From Neisseria sp. MVDL19-042950 (GTDB lineage Bacteria; Pseudomonadota; Gammaproteobacteria; Burkholderiales; Neisseriaceae), in the NCBI RefSeq assembly GCF_030504625.1, contig NZ_JAUKWH010000002.1, positions 1-64,000 on the forward strand: a DNA stretch of 64,000 nucleotides, read 5' to 3'. This document shows, in pieces, positions 7,991 to 17,579 of the stretch. The notes under the pieces are model-generated. The model worked only from the letters and a program-made list of their open reading frames with translations. It did no database searches and was not told the DNA's origin. Positions within the stretch are counted from its first letter, which is position 1. The number at the start of each line of letters is the position of its first letter. The translations under genes and the position numbers were made by a program.

Positions 7991-8649
7991 TGCTGTTTGA
8001 TATTGAAATCCGCAAGCGGCTGCCGTCGTTCGATTTGGAGGTGCGTATTCGGTCTGATGTGCAAAAATTGGCTTTGGTGGGGGCTTCCGGCTCGGGAAAA
8101 AGCCTGACTTTGCAGCTTGTATCGGGCTTGCTGAAACCGGATGGCGGCCATATTCGCATCGGCGGCCAAACATGGTTTGACAGCAAATCCCGCACCGATA
8201 TTCCCGTACAACGGCGCGGTGCGGGGCTGATGTTTCAGGATTATGCGCTGTTTCCGCATTTAACCGTGGTGCAAAACATCGGTTTCGGCTTGCGGCAGGG
8301 GCTGCTGAACCCTAAAGGCAGGCCATCTGAAAAAGTGCGGCATTGGCTTGATTTGTTGCGGCTTTCCCATGTGGCGGGGCATTATCCGCATCAGATTTCG
8401 GGCGGCCAGAAGCAGCGTACCGCGCTGGCGCGCGCTTTGATTATGCAGCCCGAACTGCTGTTGCTGGACGAGCCGTTTTCCGCGCTGGATGCCGACCTGC
8501 GCCGCCATACCCGCGAGGAATTACTGCAATTGCAGGCGCAAAGCGGCGTGCCGATGATTTTGATTACCCACGACCGTGCTGATGCCGAAGTGCTGGCGGA
8601 CGAAATCTGGCGCATGGACAATGGGCGGGTGGCGAAAGAGTCGGCGTAA
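7990..8649 (+). CDS. modC: Molybdate ABC transporter ATP-binding protein (short form)
   Basis: MLFDIEIRKRLPSFDLEV...GASGSGKSLTLQLVSGL...ISGGQKQRTALARALIMQPELLLLDEPFSALD; start overlaps modB stop. Confidence 0.92.
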   Translation: MLFDIEIRKRLPSFDLEVRIRSDVQKLALVGASGSGKSLTLQLVSGLLKPDGGHIRIGGQTWFDSKSRTDIPVQRRGAGLMFQDYALFPHLTVVQNIGFGLRQGLLNPKGRPSEKVRHWLDLLRLSHVAGHYPHQISGGQKQRTALARALIMQPELLLLDEPFSALDADLRRHTREELLQLQAQSGVPMILITHDRADAEVLADEIWRMDNGRVAKESA

Positions 8650-8703
8650 GCCCGTTCGGGCGGCGGCGTTTGCAAAAGGTTTCGATGGGCATGTGTCGGT
8701 AAA

Positions 8704-8735
8704 AGGCCGTCTGAAAAGATGTTTTCAGACGGCCT
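8704..8735. terminator. Inverted DUS pair between convergent modC and narL-type gene
   Basis: AGGCCGTCTGAAAAGATGTTTTCAGACGGCCT. Confidence 0.6.
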
Positions 8736-8747
8736 TTGCATGTCGGT

Positions 8748-9401
8748 TTAATTTTCGGGCTGCGGCACTTTGTGCTGCACGGCATACACGGCGGCCTGCA
8801 CGCGGCTGGACAGCTCCAGTTTGCGCAAGATGTTCTGCACATGCACTTTGATGGTGGATTCGGCCAAATCCAAACGGCGGGCAATCACTTTGTTGCTGTG
8901 GCCGGCGGCAAGATAGCCGAGAATTTCCAGTTCGCGCGGGGTAAGGCTGGCCAGCTCGTTGTTTTTCGGCGGCGCGGCGGGAGAAATCAGCGATTGCACC
9001 AAGCGGGCGGTCATTTCGGGCGAGAAAACATTGTCGCCGTCCACCGCTTTGCGGATGCTGTCGAGCAGAAAATCGGCATTAATGTTTTTCAGCAGAAAGC
9101 CGCGCGCGCCGATGCGCATGCACTCGGTCAAGTCGTCGCTGTCTTCGGAAACGGTAAGCATCACCACGGTTTGCTCGGGGCGGGTGCTGAGAATTTGGGC
9201 GAGGGCTTCGCGGCCGTTCATTACCGGCATGTCGAGGTCGAGCAATACGATGTCGGGGCTGAGTTGTTCGACCAGTTTCACACCGGATAACCCGTCAGCC
9301 GCTTCGCCGATTACTTCGAAATCTTCTTGGCGCGATAACAGGGCTTTGATGCCGCTGCGGAACAGGGTGTGGTCGTCGATAAGGAGGATTTTGATGGTCA
9401 T
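8748..9401 (-). CDS. NarL/NarP-family response regulator
   Basis: MTIKILLIDDHTLFRSGIKALL...LLDLDMPVMNGREAL...SLTPRELEILGYLAAGHSNKVIARRLDLAESTIKVHVQNILRKL (LuxR-type HTH). Confidence 0.92.
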   Translation of the reverse strand: MTIKILLIDDHTLFRSGIKALLSRQEDFEVIGEAADGLSGVKLVEQLSPDIVLLDLDMPVMNGREALAQILSTRPEQTVVMLTVSEDSDDLTECMRIGARGFLLKNINADFLLDSIRKAVDGDNVFSPEMTARLVQSLISPAAPPKNNELASLTPRELEILGYLAAGHSNKVIARRLDLAESTIKVHVQNILRKLELSSRVQAAVYAVQHKVPQPEN

Positions 9402-11299
9402 GTGGCTGTTCTCTTGTTTTGTGGCAGTGTCAGTGTAATGCAGGTGCCTTGTTCGGGTTGCGATTGAATGTCGAGCGCGGCCTGTATGCGACGGGCGCGC
9501 TCGTGCATGATGCCCAAACCGACGTGTTCGGAAGAAAGGTTTTTCAGACGGCCTAAATCGAAGCCCGTGCCGTCGTCGCGTATGCTCATGATGAAATCCT
9601 GCTCGTTGGCGATATCCAGCCAAACACGCTTGGCTTGGGCGTGTTTGCGGATGTTGGAAAGGCTTTCCTGCAAGATGAAAATCACTTGCAGTTGTTCGTC
9701 GTTGCTCAGGGGCAGCCCTTCTCCGCTCCAGCGGGTTTCAACGGGAATTTGGGTTTGCTGCTCGAAACGTTTGACCAGCGTATTGACGGCATCGCTGAAT
9801 TCTTTTTTGGTGATTTTGGTACGGAAGTTGAGTAAGAGTTCGCGCACATCATCATAGCATTCCTGTACGCCGTCTTTGATAAAACGCATATTTTCTTCGA
9901 TTTGTTCGTGCTCGTCGGCCGCCAATGCACTTTCCAGCATCTGTACTTGAAGGTTGAGGAAAGTGAGGGTTTGGGCGATGCTGTCGTGCAGGCCTTGTGC
10001 CATCAGGTTGCGCTCTTGCAATACGGCAAGCTGGCGGCTTTCCTGCGCCAAGCGGCTGTTGGCGATGGATACGCCGAGTTGCCCGCACAGGGCTTGTAAA
10101 AGTTCGGTATCGGAAGGGGCTAGGGCATGGCCGTCTGAAAAGTAAAGCGTGAAGATTCCGATCTCCTGTTCTTTATAATAGATGGGGAATACGGCCACGT
10201 CGTTGAAACCGGCGTTTTCACATAAGGTGGGCGGGGATTTCGGCGGGTGGGTGTCGAAAAAATACACTGGTTTTTCATTGGCTTCGCTGGCCGCCGCTCC
10301 GCACAGGCATTCTTCGAGGCGTTCGCATTGTTCGGCGGTTTGCAGTTTGTCCGGCAGGCCGACGCTGGCGGCCAAGTCCATGCGCTTGCGGTCGAAGTCG
10401 ATCAGCCGCACGCTGCCTGCCTGTGCCGACACTTCGGGCAGGATGCGGGCAAGGAATTTTTCGGCGGCACGGGAGGGGGTGTGGCTTTGGTGTAAATCGC
10501 GGGTGGTTTGGTAAAGCGTTTCCAATTCGCGGTTTTTGCGGGCCAGATTTTCGGTTTGCAGGGCAACTTGGCCTTCAAGATCGGTATAGAGCGTTTGCAA
10601 ATGGGTGCTCATCAGGTTGAAGCCGTTGCCGAGCTGGGCGAACTCGCTCACTTTGCCGGTTTCGACCTGCGTGCCGAAGTCGCCGCGCCGTATGGCCTGC
10701 ACGCCTTCGCGCAGAATGTCGATGGGGCGGATCACCCACAGATACAGCAGCACCACCATCACGCCCGAGCCTGCCGTTACCAATATCATCAAGGCCGTCT
10801 GAAAAAGGCGCAAAAGCTCGGTGTTGCGGGTGTTGACGGTTTCGACCGAACGCACGAAGCTGTCGATAATGCCGACGAATTGCGTCAGCTCGGCGGCAGT
10901 GGGCGCTTCGCTGCGTTGCAGGCGCGGCTTGATGCTGTTTTGCCAGTCGTGCTGCATGGCCTGCATGCGCGTGTGGATTTCGAGTTCGTCGGGCAGAAAC
11001 AGCGGGCGGGCGGGATCGCCTTTGCGGATGGTGTTGAGCGTATGCTCGAACGATTGGATTTGCTCTTGGATATTTTGCGGTGCGGCATGCTGGCTGAGCA
11101 TATAGGCCAGCCGGTAAGTGCGCATCCGCAGGCTGCCGGCATCGTTGATGGCCGCTCCCGCGCCTTCCAGCCGCCAAGACAATACCAAAGTGAAGGCAAT
11201 CGAAAATAAAGCCGCGCCCACCCAAACGCAGGTGAGCAGTTTCAATCGGGCGGAAAGGCTGAGGCCGTCGGACGACGCGGGTAACATTTTCATTTGCAA
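9398..11299 (-). CDS. NarX/NarQ-type nitrate/nitrite sensor histidine kinase
   Basis: 633 aa; periplasmic segment INDAGSLRMRTYRLAYMLSQ (P-box-like), HAMP, GAF, LHDSIAQTLTFLNLQVQML (HisKA_3), HATPase; 4-bp overlap with the response regulator. Confidence 0.92.
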   Translation of the reverse strand: MQMKMLPASSDGLSLSARLKLLTCVWVGAALFSIAFTLVLSWRLEGAGAAINDAGSLRMRTYRLAYMLSQHAAPQNIQEQIQSFEHTLNTIRKGDPARPLFLPDELEIHTRMQAMQHDWQNSIKPRLQRSEAPTAAELTQFVGIIDSFVRSVETVNTRNTELLRLFQTALMILVTAGSGVMVVLLYLWVIRPIDILREGVQAIRRGDFGTQVETGKVSEFAQLGNGFNLMSTHLQTLYTDLEGQVALQTENLARKNRELETLYQTTRDLHQSHTPSRAAEKFLARILPEVSAQAGSVRLIDFDRKRMDLAASVGLPDKLQTAEQCERLEECLCGAAASEANEKPVYFFDTHPPKSPPTLCENAGFNDVAVFPIYYKEQEIGIFTLYFSDGHALAPSDTELLQALCGQLGVSIANSRLAQESRQLAVLQERNLMAQGLHDSIAQTLTFLNLQVQMLESALAADEHEQIEENMRFIKDGVQECYDDVRELLLNFRTKITKKEFSDAVNTLVKRFEQQTQIPVETRWSGEGLPLSNDEQLQVIFILQESLSNIRKHAQAKRVWLDIANEQDFIMSIRDDGTGFDLGRLKNLSSEHVGLGIMHERARRIQAALDIQSQPEQGTCITLTLPQNKRTAT

Positions 11300-11463
11300 G
11301 ATAAATCATTGGAACTACTACTAAAGTATCATTTTATAGGGTTATATACAATCCTCCTAAAGGCTGAGGAGAGATTCGCCGAACGGTGCTGGGTTTTAAG
11401 GTAAAATTCTGCCACTATTCATTCAAATTTAGAGAAACCGTTTTTCAGACGGCCTGAACCGAT

Positions 11464-11712
11464 ATGATTACTATCTTATATTTCGGCGTGTTGAAGCAGC
11501 ATCTGAACACAGCCTGGGAGCAAATCGACTGGCAGGGCGGCACAGGCCGCACGCTGCTGGCCTGTTTGCAGGCACGCGGCAGCGAATGGGAAAATGCATT
11601 GGCGCAGGATAAAATTTTCCGCTTGGTGATTGATAAAAAAATCAGCGGCTGGGATGATGAAATTCCCGACGGAGCCGAAGTTGGCCTGTTGCCGCCGGTA
11701 ACGGGGGGCTGA
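11464..11712 (+). CDS. moaD: Molybdopterin synthase sulfur-carrier subunit
   Basis: 82 aa; ubiquitin-like, C-terminal ...EVGLLPPVTGG. Confidence 0.93.
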   Translation: MITILYFGVLKQHLNTAWEQIDWQGGTGRTLLACLQARGSEWENALAQDKIFRLVIDKKISGWDDEIPDGAEVGLLPPVTGG

Positions 11713-11715
11713 ACC

Positions 11716-12183
11716 ATGCAGCCGGTAATCCGCATTCAAACCGCCGATTTCAATCTGCAAAACGAATACCGGGCCTTGTTGCAACAAGGCGGCAATATCG
11801 GCGCGGTAACGGGGTTTGTCGGGCTGGTGCGCGACCGCGATACCGACACGCCGCTTGCTAGTCTCTTTCTCGAACATTATCCCGAAGTAACCGAAAACGA
11901 AATCGCCCGTATTGTTCAGACGGCCTCGCAACGCTGGCCGCTGACCGCCTGCACGATTATCCACCGCGTAGGCATATTGGCGGCGGACGAACAAATCGTG
12001 CTGGTGTTGGTTGCTTCCGAGCACCGCAAAGCAGCCTTCGCCGCCGCCGAGTTTATAATGGACTATCTCAAAACCGAAGCGCCGTTTTGGAAGAAAGAAA
12101 TCTTTTCAGACGGCCTCGAAAGATGGGTGGAAGCCAAACAAAGCGATCGGGCCGCCGCCTTGCAATGGGAGGAGCGCCGATGA
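11716..12183 (+). CDS. moaE: Molybdopterin synthase catalytic subunit
   Basis: 155 aa; GAVTGFVGLVRDRD, IHRVGILAADEQIVLVLVASEHRKAAF, KTEAPFWKKE. Confidence 0.95.
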   Translation: MQPVIRIQTADFNLQNEYRALLQQGGNIGAVTGFVGLVRDRDTDTPLASLFLEHYPEVTENEIARIVQTASQRWPLTACTIIHRVGILAADEQIVLVLVASEHRKAAFAAAEFIMDYLKTEAPFWKKEIFSDGLERWVEAKQSDRAAALQWEERR

Positions 12184-12764
12184 ACGTAGGCGTACTCATT
12201 ATGGCGGGCGGAGAAGGCAACCGCATGGGCGGGCAGGATAAAGGCATGCTGATGTGGAAAAACAAAGCCTTCATCGACCATGTAATCGACCGCATCGGCC
12301 CGCAGGTTAGCCACATCGCCATCAGTGCCAACCGCAATTTGGAAGAGTATGCCAAGCGCAGCACGCATGTTTTTCCCGATGCCCGCCAATGGCAGGGTTT
12401 GGGGCCGCTGGCCGCATTGTGCACGGCCGCCAATGATATCCAACTGGCCAAAACCGATTGGCTGCTGATTGTGCCGTGCGACAGCTTGAACCTGCCTCAC
12501 AATCTGGTGGAAACCTTTTTAAACGCCGCCCGCAAATCGCCGGTGGCCAGCGCGTTTTACGCCGAAACCGGCGCGCAGCCGCATTACAGCATCATGTTTA
12601 TCCGCCCACAGCTTTTGCAGAGCACGGTAGCTTATCTCTATACCGGCATGCGTACCCTGCGCGGCTGGTTGCAGCAGCAGCGCGCCCGTCCAGTGCCGTT
12701 TGCCTCCGAAGCCGAATTCGTTAATTACAACTCCCCGCAAGATATGGAGAACACACCATGTTAG
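12180..12764 (+). CDS. mobA: Molybdenum cofactor guanylyltransferase
   Basis: MNVGVLIMAGGEGNRMGGQDKGMLMWKNKAFIDHV...; ATGA overlap with moaE stop. Confidence 0.92.
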   Translation: MNVGVLIMAGGEGNRMGGQDKGMLMWKNKAFIDHVIDRIGPQVSHIAISANRNLEEYAKRSTHVFPDARQWQGLGPLAALCTAANDIQLAKTDWLLIVPCDSLNLPHNLVETFLNAARKSPVASAFYAETGAQPHYSIMFIRPQLLQSTVAYLYTGMRTLRGWLQQQRARPVPFASEAEFVNYNSPQDMENTPC

Positions 12765-13957
12765 ATTTTGAGATTGCCCGCCGCCGGTTGCTCGACACCC
12801 ACCCATGCACGCTCGGCTGCGTCAACTTAACACTGGCGGAGGCGGCCAACCGCATACTGGCGGCATCGCTGCCGGCCAAATATCCCAGCCCGATGTTTGA
12901 TAACAGCGCGATGGACGGCTATGCCGTTTGTGATCCGGAAGGCCGTCTGAAAAACTTTACCGTCGTCAGCCGCATCCAAGCGGGCGAAATAGCCGCCGCA
13001 CCGTTGCAGGCGGGAGAAGCAGTCCGCATTTTCACCGGCGCGCCGCTGCCCGGAAATACCACCGCCGTCGTGCCGCAGGAGCAAACCGAAACCGACGGCG
13101 AAGCCTTGCATGTTACCGCCGATATCGAACCCGGCCAGCACATGCGCTTAAAAGCCGAAGAAATCGAAGTAGGGCAGGAATTGCTCGAAAAAGGCAGCAA
13201 ACTCAATGCTGCTGCGCTCGGTTTGGCGGCATCGCAAGGTTATGAGCGCGTGCCCGTATTTGAAAAACTGAAAGTAATCGTATTTTCCAGCGGCAACGAA
13301 ATCACCGAACCGGGCACACCTTTGGCCGAGGGAAAAATCTACGATGCCAACCGCTACCAACTGATTGCATGGCTGCAAACCCGCGGTGCGCAAGTGATGG
13401 ACGGCGGTATTCTGCCCGATGATTTGGCCCGTACCGAAACGGCCTTGAGCTACGCCGCCAAAAAATTCGACGTTATCGTAACCAGCGGCGGCGCTTCAGT
13501 GGGAGAAGCCGACTATTTGAAACAGGCGATTGAGAATGTCGGTTCGCTCACCACCCATACGCTGGCCATCAAGCCCGGCAAACCGTTTGCATGGGGGCAT
13601 ATCGGGCCGGCAAAAGTGTTCATTCTGCCGGGCAATCCCGTGGCCGCTTTTGTAACCGCCCATATGCTGTTGCTGCCGGTGTTGAACGCTTTAATGGGCA
13701 AAAAACACCGTAATTTAAGTTTGCCGAAAGTAACCGCCAAAGCCGTATTCAATACCCGTAAAGCCGTCAAACGCCGCGAATTTTTGCGTGTCGCCACAGA
13801 GGTAAACGAAAAAGGAGAAACCGTCGCCAAACTGTTGCCGAACCAAGGGTCGGCCATGCTCAGCACCTGTGCCGTAGCCGACGCTTTGTGTGAAGTGCCC
13901 GCCGGTACGGTGGTGCGGGAAGGCGATACGGTTACGCTGTATCTGCTGCCCGGTTAG
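12758..13957 (+). CDS. moeA: Molybdopterin molybdotransferase
   Basis: 399 aa; PSPMFDNSAMDGYAV, VTSGGASVGEADYLK, KPGKPFAWG, LPGNPVAAFV; overlaps mobA end. Confidence 0.96.
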   Translation: MLDFEIARRRLLDTHPCTLGCVNLTLAEAANRILAASLPAKYPSPMFDNSAMDGYAVCDPEGRLKNFTVVSRIQAGEIAAAPLQAGEAVRIFTGAPLPGNTTAVVPQEQTETDGEALHVTADIEPGQHMRLKAEEIEVGQELLEKGSKLNAAALGLAASQGYERVPVFEKLKVIVFSSGNEITEPGTPLAEGKIYDANRYQLIAWLQTRGAQVMDGGILPDDLARTETALSYAAKKFDVIVTSGGASVGEADYLKQAIENVGSLTTHTLAIKPGKPFAWGHIGPAKVFILPGNPVAAFVTAHMLLLPVLNALMGKKHRNLSLPKVTAKAVFNTRKAVKRREFLRVATEVNEKGETVAKLLPNQGSAMLSTCAVADALCEVPAGTVVREGDTVTLYLLPG

Positions 13958-13969
13958 CAAAGAGCATGG

Positions 13970-14000
13970 AGGCCGTCTGAAAAGGTTTTTCAGACGGCCT
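13970..14000. terminator. Inverted DUS pair downstream of moeA
   Basis: AGGCCGTCTGAAAAGGTTTTTCAGACGGCCT. Confidence 0.6.
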
Positions 14001-14044
14001 TTGTGTATAATGCACGGATTAAAAAAACCAACCACGGAAACATT

Positions 14045-14497
14045 ATGCAAACCGAAGTCGAACTGAAAATCTTAAACCCCAAAATGGCAGACATGTTACC
14101 CGCCTATGCAACGCCGGGTTCCGCAGGGTTGGATTTGCGTGCCTGTATCGATTCCGCCGTTACCCTTGAGCCGGGCGATACCTTTCTGGCACCTACCGGC
14201 ATCGCCATCCATTTGGCCAATCCCGCCTATGCGGCTGTACTGCTGCCGCGCTCGGGGTTGGGGCACAAACACGGCATCGTGCTCGGAAATCTGGTCGGGT
14301 TGATTGATTCAGACTATCAAGGCGAATTGAAAGTGTCGTTATGGAACCGCGGAAAAGAAGCGTTTACCATCGAACCGATGGAGCGCATCGCCCAAATGGT
14401 GATCGTGCCGGTGGTGCAGGCGGCGTTTAAAATCGTTGACGAATTCGATGCCAGCGAGCGCGGCGAAGGCGGTTTCGGCAGCACCGGCAAGGCCTAA
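14045..14497 (+). CDS. dut: dUTP diphosphatase
   Basis: 150 aa; [64 protein letters not shown]. Confidence 0.97.
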   Translation: MQTEVELKILNPKMADMLPAYATPGSAGLDLRACIDSAVTLEPGDTFLAPTGIAIHLANPAYAAVLLPRSGLGHKHGIVLGNLVGLIDSDYQGELKVSLWNRGKEAFTIEPMERIAQMVIVPVVQAAFKIVDEFDASERGEGGFGSTGKA

Positions 14498-14757
14498 TAC
14501 GGGCCGGATACTTACGGAAGAAAATCAAATCATTGATTTAAGAGTTATTACAAAGGCAATGTTTGAGTAAATGTTGCAATTTGTGCGAACTTTTGAAGAG
14601 GCGCAACTATCTTAGTTAACAATTGCTTTCGGATTAATGTTGGAAAGTTTGCATATTATTACTGAAAAATATTTGGTAAAAATATCCATTCGGGGCTACA
14701 ATCGGCACCTATTTCTACCGAAATATTCTAAAACCATAATAACGGAGTTAAAAAACA

Positions 14758-15042
14758 ATGACAGCTAAAGGACAAATGTTACAAGATCCTTTTTTGAACG
14801 CCTTGCGTAAAGAGCATGTGCCTGTTTCTATCTATCTTGTAAACGGCATTAAATTACAGGGGCAAGTTGAATCATTCGACCAATATGTTGTGTTGTTGCG
14901 CAACACATCGGTTACGCAAATGGTTTACAAACACGCCATTTCGACTATTGTTCCGGCCCGCGCCGTAAGCCTGCAACATGAAAATAAACAACCCGCAGCC
15001 GCGGCTCCCGTGCAGGTGGAAACCACACAACCTGCCGAATAA
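14758..15042 (+). CDS. hfq: RNA chaperone Hfq
   Basis: 94 aa; [68 protein letters not shown]. Confidence 0.98.
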   Translation: MTAKGQMLQDPFLNALRKEHVPVSIYLVNGIKLQGQVESFDQYVVLLRNTSVTQMVYKHAISTIVPARAVSLQHENKQPAAAAPVQVETTQPAE

Positions 15043-15057
15043 ACGGTAGAACTTAAG

Positions 15058-15090
15058 ATACCTTACCATGTTTTTGGTAAGGTATTTTTT
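15058..15090 (+). terminator. Rho-independent terminator of hfq
   Basis: ATACCTTACCA-TGTTTT-TGGTAAGGTAT followed by T-run. Confidence 0.9.
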
Positions 15091-15141
15091 ATCGTGCCGG
15101 TTCAAATGAAAGCTCCGGCTTTTTCGGTTTGTGATTTCCCC

Positions 15142-15708
15142 ATGCTGTTGAAAAACATCCTCCCTTTTACCCATTATCTGCTCCGCGAGAAAATCCGCTC
15201 TGGAGATACCGTACTCGACGGTACGGCAGGCAACGGGCACGACACGCTTTTATTGGCGCAGTGCGTCGGCAAAGAAGGCAAGGTATGGGCATTTGACGTG
15301 CAGCAGCAAGCCTTGGATACTACGGCAGGCCGTCTGAAAGAGGCGGGGGTGCGTGAACGGGTAAATCTCGTATTGGGCGGGCACGAAACGCTTGCAGATT
15401 ATGTATGCGGGCCGTTATCCGCCGCCGTATTCAATTTCGGATGGCTGCCGAACAGTGATAAAAGCTGTACCACGCAAACCGATACCAGCATCCGCGCGCT
15501 TCAGGCCGCACTGGATTTATTGCAAAACGGCGGTTTGCTGTTGGCCGTACTTTATCCCGGGCATGAAGAAGGGAGGCACGAAGCCGAAGCGGTGGAACGT
15601 TGGGCGGCGGAATTGCCGCAACACCGGTTTGCCGTGTTGAAATACGGCTTCGTCAACCGCCGCAACCGACCGCCTTACCTTTTGGCTGTGGAAAAGCTGC
15701 GTGAATAA
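15142..15708 (+). CDS. YtqB/MnmM-like class I SAM-dependent methyltransferase
   Basis: LLREKIRSGDTVLDGTAGNGHDTLLLAQCVG...VFNFGWLPNSDKSCTTQTDTS...LLAVLYPGHEEG; start chosen at internal ATG 15142 (upstream ATG at 15094 possible). Confidence 0.8.
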   Translation: MLLKNILPFTHYLLREKIRSGDTVLDGTAGNGHDTLLLAQCVGKEGKVWAFDVQQQALDTTAGRLKEAGVRERVNLVLGGHETLADYVCGPLSAAVFNFGWLPNSDKSCTTQTDTSIRALQAALDLLQNGGLLLAVLYPGHEEGRHEAEAVERWAAELPQHRFAVLKYGFVNRRNRPPYLLAVEKLRE

Positions 15709-15771
15709 TCAAGGTTCGGGTAAAATACGCGGCATCAAACCATATTATTAACTATAAAGAAACCGCTCACC

Positions 15772-16143
15772 ATGCAATATCTGATTGTCAAACACAGCCA
15801 CATTACCTTTGTCGCCATTACCATCCTGCTATTCAACCTGCGTTTTTGGATGCGTTGCGCCAAACCCGAAAACCCTCTGCCCAAATTGTTGAAAATCATT
15901 CCGCATTTTAATGACACTTTGTTGCTGTTTACCGGTTTGTGGTTGATGAAGATTACCCACTTTACTCCGTTTGGCAATGCCGATTGGCTGGGGGTGAAAA
16001 TTTTAATTTTGTTGGCTTACATCGGTTTGGGCATGATGACGGTAAAAGCGCAGCCGCGCACACCCAAAGCCAATCTCGGTTACGTTTTATCCATGGCGTG
16101 CATCGTATCCATAATCTATCTTGCCTATTACAAACCTTTCTAA
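15772..16143 (+). CDS. SirB2-family membrane protein
   Basis: 123 aa; VKHSHITFVAITILLFNLRFWMR...FNDTLLLFTGLWLMKI...WLGVKILILLAYIGLGMM. Confidence 0.8.
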   Translation: MQYLIVKHSHITFVAITILLFNLRFWMRCAKPENPLPKLLKIIPHFNDTLLLFTGLWLMKITHFTPFGNADWLGVKILILLAYIGLGMMTVKAQPRTPKANLGYVLSMACIVSIIYLAYYKPF

Positions 16144-16155
16144 GGCCGTCTGAAC

Positions 16156-16674
16156 ATGCCGACGCATACCGTAAAAACAGCCGTTATCGCTTTGGGCAGC
16201 AACTTGCAAAACCCTGCCGGGCAAGTGGAGGCGGCCTTGAAAGCAATTGCCGCGTACGGTCAGATTGAACTGCAACAAACCTCTTCACTCTATATAACGG
16301 CCCCCGTAGGCTATGCCGACCAGCCCGATTTTGTAAATGCCGTCTGTATAGTGGCAACCACTTTGAGCGGCAAAGATTTATTGGCGGTGTTAAACGGCAT
16401 CGAAGAGGCATTCGGGCGTGAGCGCAGTTTTCGTAACGCCCCCCGTACGCTTGATTTGGATATTATTGATTACAATGGTGAATTTAGCGACGACCCGCAT
16501 TTAACCCTCCCGCATCCGCGCGCGCATGAACGCGGGTTTGTTATGTGCCCGCTGGCCGAAATTTCTCCCGACTATGTAATCGGCAACTACGGTACGGCGA
16601 AAGAATTGGCCGTAAAAACAGGTAGTGCCGACATACGTATTTTGAAAAACAATCAGACACAAAAGGCCGTCTGA
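16156..16674 (+). CDS. folK: 2-amino-4-hydroxy-6-hydroxymethyldihydropteridine diphosphokinase
   Basis: 172 aa; ALGSNLQNPAGQV, GRERSFRNAPRTLDLDIIDYNG, LPHPRAHERGFVMCPLAEI. Confidence 0.97.
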   Translation: MPTHTVKTAVIALGSNLQNPAGQVEAALKAIAAYGQIELQQTSSLYITAPVGYADQPDFVNAVCIVATTLSGKDLLAVLNGIEEAFGRERSFRNAPRTLDLDIIDYNGEFSDDPHLTLPHPRAHERGFVMCPLAEISPDYVIGNYGTAKELAVKTGSADIRILKNNQTQKAV

Positions 16675-16714
16675 AAATACATCTGCAAGCATTTTAAACA
16701 GGAAAACTCACTAA

Positions 16715-17362
16715 ATGAATTATCGTTATATTGTTGTAGAAGGTTCAATCGGCAGCGGCAAATCCGAACTCAGCCGTCGTTTGGCGCAATACTTCGATGC
16801 GCTGCATCTGACGGAAAGCCCGGAACGTAACCCTTTTCTGGAGCAGTTTTACCTGAATGCCGCCCACCACGGTTTGGCAACCGAATTGTATTTTCTGATG
16901 CGCCGTGCCGAAGCGGTAGAGATGATTAATACCGAAGAAGAAAGAAACGAGCGCATCATCGCCGATTTCCTGCTTGAAAAAGACCAGATTTTTGTGCCGG
17001 TTGTCTTGAAAGGCAGCGATCCGGGCAACGAGCAAACATTGTTTTGGCAGATGAAACGCAAAATCATGCCGGAGTACCCTGTACCCGATTTGGTGATTTA
17101 TCTGCAAACTTCCGATGAGAGTGCACAAAAACGCTTGCAAAAACGCAACGACGGCATGTTGAATCTGTTTCCTTCCGGTTATTTGGGGCAAATCCAAGAC
17201 GAGTACCGCCGTTTCTTCCATCTGTACCAGAATTCACCGCTGCTGATTGCCAACGCCGATGAAATGGATTTCATCAATAATGACGACCATTTTGAAATGC
17301 TGCTGCGGGCAATGAGCAATATGCAGGGCAGCCGCCACTATCTGAATTTAAGTGAAGGGTAG
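16715..17362 (+). CDS. Deoxynucleoside (deoxyadenosine/deoxyguanosine) kinase
   Basis: 215 aa; YIVVEGSIGSGKSELSRRLAQ, PDLVIYLQTSDESAQKRLQKR. Confidence 0.88.
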   Translation: MNYRYIVVEGSIGSGKSELSRRLAQYFDALHLTESPERNPFLEQFYLNAAHHGLATELYFLMRRAEAVEMINTEEERNERIIADFLLEKDQIFVPVVLKGSDPGNEQTLFWQMKRKIMPEYPVPDLVIYLQTSDESAQKRLQKRNDGMLNLFPSGYLGQIQDEYRRFFHLYQNSPLLIANADEMDFINNDDHFEMLLRAMSNMQGSRHYLNLSEG

Positions 17363-17502
17363 GGCACCGGATAGCGGATAAACCGAATAATTTACGGTAT
17401 TGAAACCTGACCATCAGATGGAATTGCCGATACTCAGAATTGTCGGGTTTCACGGTTACAATGAAATACATAAGCACTAAAGCCCATTTGTACCATATGG
17501 AA

Positions 17503-17553
17503 AGGCCGTCTGAAAACTTAATAGACATCAACAATTAAGTTTTCAGACGGCCT
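17503..17553. terminator. Extended inverted DUS hairpin (20-bp stem) between convergent genes
   Basis: AGGCCGTCTGAAAACTTAAT ... ATTAAGTTTTCAGACGGCCT. Confidence 0.7.
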
Positions 17554-17579
17554 GTCGGCTATTTGTCGGATAGAGTGAA

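Noticed and set aside
10508-11209. 233-aa plus-strand ORF antisense to the sensor kinase gene
   Set aside because: Shadow ORF over the coding frame of the NarX/NarQ-type gene.
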